Below, piece by piece: positions 9,253 through 12,281 of a stretch of DNA of 12,281 bases. The notes below the pieces were generated by a model. The model did not search any database. It was not told the DNA's origin and saw only the letters and a program-made list of their open reading frames with translations. Made by a program: the position numbers and the translations under genes. Within the stretch, counting starts at the first letter, position 1. Every line of letters begins with the position of its first letter. Source of the stretch: Physocladia obscura (lineage: Eukaryota > Chytridiomycota > Chytridiomycetes > Chytridiales > Chytriomycetaceae); NCBI GenBank assembly GCA_027596945.1, contig JADGJH010001050.1, positions 1-12,281 on the forward strand, written 5' to 3'.

Positions 9253-12200
9253 CTAAAGAAAGGTGAAAACAAAAACAAAAACAGTTAATGGCAAAAACAG
9301 ACTCCCAATCCAAATTGGGTCAAATTTTTCAACGGAAAGAGACAAAATTGCTCGCACAACTTCTCCCAAAGTTTGATTAAGAACATATATGGCGAGAATA
9401 AAAATTGCAAATACGCGTAATACATCAAAAAAGATGTCTTCAGAGATACTGATTTTCTGTTTCAAAGATTTTGCGACCGAAATTTGCTTTGCTTGAACAG
9501 TTTGTTCAAATGGTTCCAATTTCTGTTCCATTGATACAGATTCTGAAACAGTATTATTCTGGAACGAAAACCATTTTCAGTCAATATTTAGCAAATCTTG
9601 AACTAAAAAAAAAACAAATAAGAAGCAACAAACCTCTCTCTTATCAAGATCAAACTTTGATCCTGAGATTTGATTAACAGTTCCACAATCCACAATTTTA
9701 CTGGTTTCAGTGGAAGTTGTTAAAATTTCTGGAATTGGGAAAGGTGATTTCACATTTCTACATCGTGTATTGAATTAGCAAAAATCTTTAAAAATTTGAA
9801 AACATACTGTTCTTCTGAAAGTATGGAGACGGAAACATTATTTTCAGTCTGATTTGATACTTTAGTAACTTCGCTATTCAGTCCTTCTGATCCAAGCACA
9901 TCAGCTTGTTGGGTCAAGCCGGAGTTGTAGCTACACACAGAAGCTGGTTGAGCGGAGGGATCTTGGCACTCAAAATTGGCGATATTCTTATTTCCAGGTA
10001 ATCTAGAATCTGCTACATTACATGTGAGGTTGTTAATTGCATCCAATATTTCTGAGTATAATTCAGATTGTATTTCCTCTACAGACTCTATATTCAAGGC
10101 ATGTAAGCTGACAATAGCATCAGACATTTCCAGAGATTTAGGTTCCGTAGAATCCTCAGAACTTGATAAATTGGTTGCGAAAAGCCTCACACTGGTTGTT
10201 GTTTCTGATGTTTTCAAGTGTAATTCAGATTGCGTATTTGACTCTATTTTTAAAACATCCACTGCGTTTACAGCAGTTGTGGGAACTTCCATGATACCAG
10301 TATCAACAGAAACGTTTGTATCTTGCAATTGACTGGTGGAAGATGTTTTGAAATTCAGTTCCGTAGTATTGCTGGCTTCCGACAAAACTGCTGTTTCAAC
10401 AACACTCGAAGACTTTTGCAGCTCAAATTGTGTTGGAAACACTTCATAACTACCATTGATGCTCCCTGATAATTCAACAATTGGAGAAGAAGAAGGATAA
10501 ATCGAAATATTTTTGAACGCTGGAGATATAGTAGAATCTTTTGAAGTTTCTTTGACTTGAGAATCGAAAATAGGTTCTGACGTGTTAATATCACAAGTAA
10601 CCAAATTAAGTCCAACATTTTCACCACTGTATTCAAATGTTACAGATGCTGGTTGATAGTCAGAATGAAGCTCAAACACCGAAACATTTTCTTTGTCTAA
10701 CGAGGTAGGAAGAAATGAGAAGTTCAAACGCGGAGAAACCAAAGGTGACTTGGAAATAGAAACACTAGACGCTACAACCAAGCCATCTTTTGGTTGGATT
10801 TTTCGTTCATCCCCATTTAATGGTAGTTCATCCAAAGTTAAATTAAAATCGTTCGCAAAAGGCCACATAGATGTCAAGTCAACTGCTTTCTCAACAATTT
10901 GCGAGTCACCTGCCAAATTGTCAAGAACGGGTGATTCCAGCCCGGGACTAACAACAGCAGTATTGATAATTTCCAAATTCGATGATGCTGTTTCAGTGGC
11001 AAAAGTTGGATCTGAATTTAATGAAAACGACAGTTTTTTGTTTACACCGTTTGTATACGTGAAAAAAGCTCGACCAGAACGTAATTTACGTCCAATACGA
11101 GGCAGCGATGGCGCAGGTGAACTTTCATTAGAATTAGAACCTGGATTCGACAAAGATGGTTTGGCTTCAAATTCATCTGATACGATTTTATACAGTGCAT
11201 TATCATCGCTTGTTGGTGCTATAACTGCTTTTGACAATGCAGAATTCATTACAGATGTAACGGTGCTTGGATTTGAAATGTTGTCATCAGCAGCAAATAT
11301 ACTTGAATTGACGGATTCAATTGGGTTTTCCAAAACAACGCCGACCATCGTAATTTGATTGATTTCCGCCTTTTCTATTTCGACAGGCTTCGCATCAGAT
11401 CCAAACCCGAAAATAGTTGGAAACAATGGCTGGAAGAATAAAATAAGAAACGTCAACTTATTCCAAAAAATTCACCTTTCTAGACTTTGGCGGAGTTATT
11501 TCTGTTTCCGACTCCAAAACGCTTTCACCGACAGCAATTGTTTTCTTTTCAGAAAATTCTGCGTTAGGAGAAGGTTTGTTACCATTATCAGTCTTAAAAT
11601 TGGAAATTCTAGCATCTGATAAGTTTCCTGAAAAAACTACTGATTCTTGATTCACAGTATTTTCCACTATGGTAACATTTTGCTGTGCTGAAAATTCATT
11701 AATATCCACCGAAGATATTGATGATGTGCCTGATTCAGCAATATTCTGAAATTTTGCTCAGTCTTCAGAAAACCAAAAACTCAAAAAAAAAAAGACAAAG
11801 CTTACAAATGAAAATTGATTATTTATAAGCGCCCCATCACCAAAATCCGCATCATCCAAGGACGCATGGATATTTGTGACAGTTTCTTTAATCTCTGCTG
11901 ATTTTGGATACAACTGCTGCGGGTTAATCACTGGAGATTGATTCTCAGGGCCAGAAACTTTTGCAAGAAGAGCTGAATCATTCTCCAAAAGTTGCAATTC
12001 TAAAGCAATTGATTTTGCAGAGACGTAGTCACGCTGTGGTTTCATGACAGAAACTTGAAGAGGTCTTGGAATTTCTGTCAAATTTGTTATGATTTGAAGT
12101 TTACTGTCCTGATTTGCAATAGAAGTCTCAATTTTTTGGTCCAAGTCAACAAGGCCTGAATTTGAATTAGTGTAGTTTTTATCTTCGATTACAATGTTCA

Positions 12201-12281
12201 AATCATTTGAAGCAGATCGTGGAAGCAAAAGACTCAATGATGCAATGCGCGGAGTTGAAGAGTTTTGATCACCAAAAATAC
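9253..12281 (-). CDS. large Ser/Thr/Asn-rich protein with C-terminal hydrophobic segments, unknown function (5' end outside window)
   Basis: Partial gene of at least five exons: 12281-11806, 11745-11476, 11429-9808, 9757-9634 and 9558-9253. They give 931 visible residues and end in TAG. The frame is still open at the window edge, so the N-terminus is missing. Most of the protein is low in complexity and probably disordered, rich in Ser, Thr, Asn and acidic residues, with few Cys and several Ser/Thr-Pro sites (for example TPPK). A basic cluster, PRIGRKLRSGR, lies at about visible residues 358-368. The last exon encodes two hydrophobic stretches, about 872-891 (VLRVFAIFILAIYVL) and 911-931 (IWIGSLFLPLTVFVFVF), the second reaching the C-terminus. 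This suggests membrane anchoring by a C-terminal hairpin with the long region on one face; a GPI-type signal is less likely with two segments. No known domain was recognised. It is convergent with the SERCA gene. Confidence 0.78.
9559..11805 (-). other. four introns of the large minus-strand gene
   Basis: In order of transcription: 11805-11746 (60 nt, GTAAGC donor, TTTCAG acceptor), 11475-11430 (46 nt, GTGAAT donor, TTCCAG acceptor), 9807-9758 (50 nt, GTATGT donor, a TGCTAAT branch-point-like motif, TAG acceptor) and 9633-9559 (75 nt, GTTTGT donor, TTCCAG acceptor). Phases are 0, 0, 2 and 0, and every junction restores an open frame that would otherwise stop. The third is the best supported. 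The fourth exon is only 124 nt and has no ATG of its own. Confidence 0.75.

Noticed and set aside
10693..11358. 221-codon open frame on + opposite the large minus-strand exon
   Set aside because: It lies wholly inside a coding exon of the opposite strand, has no domain, and is explained by the Ser/Thr/Asn codon bias of the true gene. The shorter + frame at 9976-10332 is the same kind of shadow.

Overview
The window is nuclear DNA from a eukaryote, most probably a fungus. Its genes are split by short GT-AG introns (46-111 nt), some with a branch-point-like TGCTAAT. Spacers are AT-rich and there are no operons or ribosome-binding sites. The most informative gene, a SERCA-type calcium ATPase, has the fungal form of the family (PPTPLW before M1, PEGLAV in M4). 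An early-diverging fungus such as a chytrid is plausible given the number of introns, but that is inference.

Layout from left to right: (1) 5-952 and 1976-2956, both on +, encode two proteins with low-complexity N-terminal regions and a pair of C2H2 zinc fingers at the very C-terminus. The fingers have identical DNA-reading residues, so this looks like a tandem paralogous pair of transcription factors. (2) 2957-4460 is a 1.5-kb AT-rich spacer. It has a 23-nt direct repeat plus a 12-bp inverted repeat, a second hairpin, a short open frame ending at a perfect splice donor, a TATAAA/CACGTG pair and a long A/C homopolymer tract. (3) 4461-4973 on - holds a possible small three-exon gene, divergent from its neighbour across a 240-bp spacer. 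(4) 5214-8787 on + is a complete eight-exon SERCA Ca2+-ATPase gene of 1027 residues. (5) 8788-9252 is a convergent spacer. (6) 9253-12281 on - is the 3' part of a gene whose 5' end lies outside the window. At least five exons encode a Ser/Thr/Asn-rich protein of 931 visible residues that ends in two hydrophobic segments.

I see no functional link between the genes beyond the paralogy of the two zinc-finger genes and the possible shared promoter between the small - strand gene and the SERCA gene. No tRNA, rRNA, CRISPR or intact mobile element was recognised.
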